DNA of 8,318 bases. Origin: Ignavibacteriales bacterium (GTDB taxonomy: Bacteria > Bacteroidota > Ignavibacteria > Ignavibacteriales > Melioribacteraceae). Positions 6,760 through 8,318 of the stretch are shown here, piece by piece; within the stretch, counting starts at the first letter, position 1; every line of letters starts with the position of its first letter. Under the pieces are notes generated by a model. That model did no database searches. It saw only the letters and a program-made list of their open reading frames with translations, and had not been told where the DNA came from. The translations under genes and the position numbers were made by a program. The stretch lies in NCBI GenBank assembly GCA_020059785.1, contig JAGVBL010000334.1:1-8318 (forward strand), in the 5' to 3' direction.

Positions 6760-7325
6760 TAAATTCTTTTTTGAGCTATAAGGTTTAAAAATTCGGATCT
6801 GGTTCTTGCATCTGATGTAAAGATTCCATGCATAGCACTTGTAGTAGTAATAGAATTCTGTTTCTGGACTCCACGCATCATCATACACATATGATAACCC
6901 TCGGCAACTACACCAACTCCGATAGGGCTCAGAAATTCTTCAATTGTATCTGCAATCTGCTGGGTCATACGTTCCTGAACCTGTAATCTTCTGGCGAAGA
7001 CGTCAACTATCCTTGGAATTTTACTAAGTCCAACAATCTTACCGCCCGGTATATATGCAATATGAACTTTACCAAAGAAGGGTAACAGGTGATGTTCGCA
7101 CATACTGTAAAAATCGATATCTTTTACAATAACCATTTCATCATATTTTTCTTCAAATATTGCTCCGTTGAGGACATCTGCAATTTTTTTATTATATCCT
7201 TGCATTAAAAATTCGTATGCTTTAGCAACTCTGTGAGGTGTTTTTAATAAGCCAACCCGATTAACATTTTCTCCAATTTCCTCAAGAATTGTTTTAATAT
7301 TTTTTTCGATCACTTCCTGTTTCAA
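6759..7325 (-). CDS. folE: GTP cyclohydrolase I
   Basis: Converts GTP to 7,8-dihydroneopterin triphosphate, the first step to folate and biopterin. 188 residues, normal for the bacterial type I enzyme. Visible signatures: TPHRVAKAYEFL (about 29-40), FYSMCEHHLLPFFGK (72-86), GLSKIPRIVDVFARRLQVQER (99-119) and EGYHMCMMMRGVQK (142-155). The zinc ligands are C76, H79 and C147, and all are present. The start is TTG (7323-7325). It is chosen because AAGGA (7332-7336) sits 6 bases upstream, the conserved N-terminal helix begins directly, and the next in-frame ATG is at residue 41. The gene begins 2 bases after the PTPS stop and overlaps the SDR start by one base, so the three are almost surely one transcript. 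The PTPS neighbour suggests that its product feeds a biopterin-type path rather than, or in addition to, folate. Confidence 0.96.
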   Translation of the reverse strand: MKQEVIEKNIKTILEEIGENVNRVGLLKTPHRVAKAYEFLMQGYNKKIADVLNGAIFEEKYDEMVIVKDIDFYSMCEHHLLPFFGKVHIAYIPGGKIVGLSKIPRIVDVFARRLQVQERMTQQIADTIEEFLSPIGVGVVAEGYHMCMMMRGVQKQNSITTTSAMHGIFTSDARTRSEFLNLIAQKRI

Positions 7326-7327
7326 TT

Positions 7328-7738
7328 TTATTCCTTCCCTCTATATTCTACATAATTATTTTCAGTTTCATAAATTTTTACAGAATACAATTCCCCGGAT
7401 GGAATTTTGTTCTGAAGCTGATTCCAGACCCCAATAGCAATATTTTCTGCAGTGGGATTTAATCCATTCATAAAATCAACATCAACATTAAGGTTCTTAT
7501 GATCAACCTTATCAATCACATTTTCGCGGATTATTTGCTTAAGTATTTTAAGATCTATTACATATCCGGTTGCCGGATCAATTTTGCCCTTTACAATTAC
7601 TTCCAGAACATAATTATGACCATGCCCGTTGGGATTACTACACTTTCCAAATATTTTAGAATTCTCTTCATCACTATATTTTTCATTATATAACCGATGA
7701 GATGCGCTGAATACTTCTCTTCTTGTAAGATATAACAT
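7328..7738 (-). CDS. 6-pyruvoyltetrahydropterin synthase-type protein (C-x5-HGH class)
   Basis: 136 residues, full length for COG0720 (PTPS/QueD). The zinc ligands H14, H39 and H41 are present, with catalytic C33 in the motif KCSNPNGHGHNY, the D79-H80 pair in DHKNL, PTAEN at 95-99 and substrate-binding E124 in KIYETENN. The C-x5-HGH spacing and the GKIDPATGYVIDL and LYSVKIYET segments match animal PTPS closely. QueD enzymes of queuosine synthesis have C-x3-HGH, and folate-type PTPS-III has Glu in place of the Cys. The protein should therefore convert dihydroneopterin triphosphate to 6-pyruvoyltetrahydropterin. Automatic annotation may well name it 6-carboxytetrahydropterin synthase (queD). 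ATG at 7736-7738 lies 10 bases past the peroxiredoxin stop, with only weak AGAG upstream. It is followed immediately by folE. Family certain; PTPS rather than QueD activity rests on the motif and the operon. Confidence 0.9.
   Translation of the reverse strand: MLYLTRREVFSASHRLYNEKYSDEENSKIFGKCSNPNGHGHNYVLEVIVKGKIDPATGYVIDLKILKQIIRENVIDKVDHKNLNVDVDFMNGLNPTAENIAIGVWNQLQNKIPSGELYSVKIYETENNYVEYRGKE
7332..7336 (-). promoter_or_regulatory. Ribosome-binding site fixing the TTG start of folE
   Basis: The minus strand reads AAGGA inside the last two codons of the upstream PTPS gene, then ATAAAA and the TTG at 7325-7323. The 6-base spacing is near optimal and no ATG lies nearby in frame, so this site decides the start. 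Its position inside the preceding coding region points to translational coupling. Confidence 0.7.
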
Positions 7739-7748
7739 TTAGATAACT

Positions 7749-8210
7749 CTAATTTTCCTTAAATGCTTTTATTACTTCCTCAATATGTCCATTAACTTTA
7801 ACCTTTGGAAATACTTTGATGATCTTTCCGTCTTCGTTGATTAAAAAAGTTGTCCTTTCAACACCCATATATTTTCTGCCATACATATTTTTTTCTTTCC
7901 ATACATTATACTTTTTAAGAACCTCTTTTTTCTCATCGCTTAGAAGAATAAATGGAAGGTTAAATTTCTGAACAAACTTTTTATGGGATTCTTTTGAATC
8001 CGGACTAATGCCAATTACAGTAATTTGTTTCTTCTTAAAATCGGGAAAGAAATCTCTGAAATCGCATGCTTCTTTAGTACAACCGGGTGTATCGTCTTTA
8101 GGATAAAAGTATAGAACAACTTTTCGTCCAATAAAATCCTTTAAGGAAACATTAACCCCGTTAGAATCCATTAAAGAAAAAGAGGGTGCTTTTTTCCCAA
8201 CATTAACCAT
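7749..8210 (-). CDS. bcp: Thiol peroxidase of the Bcp/PrxQ class (peroxiredoxin)
   Basis: 153 residues. Reduces hydrogen peroxide and organic hydroperoxides in the cytoplasm using thioredoxin. The AhpC/TSA thioredoxin fold is shown by GKKAPSFSLMD (5-15), VVLYFYPKDDTPGCTKEACDFRD (31-53), VIGISPDS, FILLSDE and the MGVERTTFLINEDGKI block. The peroxidatic Cys is C44, and C49 five residues later is the resolving Cys, the intramolecular pair typical of many Bcp proteins. There is no signal peptide. The ATG at 8208-8210 has a strong AAGGAG with a 5-base spacer. It is the first gene of the run leading into PTPS, folE and the SDR, with a 10-base gap to PTPS. Reduced pterins oxidise easily, so co-expression could be meaningful, but simple operon neighbourhood is equally likely. 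Confidence 0.95.
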   Translation of the reverse strand: MVNVGKKAPSFSLMDSNGVNVSLKDFIGRKVVLYFYPKDDTPGCTKEACDFRDFFPDFKKKQITVIGISPDSKESHKKFVQKFNLPFILLSDEKKEVLKKYNVWKEKNMYGRKYMGVERTTFLINEDGKIIKVFPKVKVNGHIEEVIKAFKEN

Positions 8211-8269
8211 TTATTCTCCTTTTTTTACGAAGCTAAACAAGTTACTTCCTAAAAATAGTTCCTATAAAT

Positions 8270-8299
8270 AAAAAAGGACAGACTTAATTGCCTGTCCTT
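8270..8299 (-). terminator. Rho-independent terminator, probably for a gene beyond the right edge
   Basis: An 8-bp stem, AAGGACAG (8274-8281) with CTGTCCTT (8292-8299), has a 10-base loop. On the minus strand it is followed by TTTTTT (8275 down to 8270), so it most likely ends a minus-strand gene lying to the right. On the plus strand ATATTTTTT follows the stem, so it may work both ways. The bcp operon promoter should lie between it and 8210; I saw no convincing boxes in that stretch. Confidence 0.78.
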
Positions 8300-8318
8300 A
8301 TATTTTTTGCTTAAGCAA

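Noticed and set aside
6760..6888. Upstream ATG at 6888 extending the SDR by 43 residues
   Set aside because: The extra part is rich in Tyr, Cys and Trp, has no SDR character and lies wholly inside folE. The ATG at 6757-6759 begins right before the TGxxxGIG motif.
7499..7693. 64-residue plus-strand open frame
   Set aside because: Antisense to the PTPS gene, whose active-site residues are all intact.
7328..7738. Calling this gene queD
   Set aside because: The catalytic motif is C-x5-HGH with animal-PTPS-like flanks, not the C-x3-HGH of QueD, and the neighbours are folE and an SDR rather than queuosine genes. QueD activity cannot be fully excluded.
1..8318. Mobile element, CRISPR array or phage genes
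   Set aside because: No transposase, integrase or phage-type protein, no terminal repeats and no evenly spaced direct repeats were seen. The repeated protein units at the left are TPRs, not DNA repeats.

Overview
The window is AT-rich and every exported protein in it has a short Lys-rich, hydrophobic leader ending in an A-Q or G-Q type junction. Together with the gene families present (exported TPR proteins, a DUF92 membrane protein, Spy/CpxP-like proteins in an ECF sigma locus), this suggests a Bacteroidota/Ignavibacteriota-type (FCB group) chromosome. The phylum is an inference from style, not from a marker gene. Nothing looks like a phage, transposon or CRISPR array. No gene-free stretch exceeds 300 bases; the longest is the 144-159 base divergent region ending at 5515.

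Layout from left to right. (1) 1-1895, minus: the N-terminal 631 residues of a large exported TPR protein that runs off the left edge. (2) 1902 to about 2687, minus: a DUF92 integral membrane protein just upstream of the TPR gene. Its conserved N-terminal region reads openly but has no ATG, GTG or TTG start. (3) 2725-2752: a strong minus-strand terminator closing a 252-residue exported TPR gene (2771-3529). (4) 3565-3648, minus: tRNA-Leu with anticodon GAG and a plausible promoter behind it. (5) 3734-5356/5371, minus: a tightly overlapping three-gene unit of ECF sigma factor, single-span anti-sigma factor and secreted Spy/CpxP-like protein. (6) 5516-5986, plus: a divergent second Spy/CpxP-like protein, ending in a terminator at 5994-6017. 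The divergent region carries a 9-bp inverted repeat. (7) 6049-8210, minus: a four-gene run of Bcp-type peroxiredoxin, 6-pyruvoyltetrahydropterin synthase-type protein, GTP cyclohydrolase I (TTG start) and a short-chain dehydrogenase. (8) 8211-8318: leader region with a terminator hairpin, probably for a gene beyond the right edge.

Two functional groups stand out. The sigma/anti-sigma pair with Spy-like proteins on both sides looks like an envelope-stress or metal-stress circuit in which periplasmic LTxxQ-type proteins serve as sensor and effector. The operon at the right has the three activities expected for making a tetrahydrobiopterin-like cofactor from GTP: FolE, a PTPS with the C-x5-HGH motif, and an SDR in the position of sepiapterin reductase. 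No genes for queuosine (queC, queE, queF) or classical folate synthesis lie beside it. No wholly new system is evident. The points most worth following are the pterin operon, the two-Spy sigma locus and the start-codon anomaly of the DUF92 gene.
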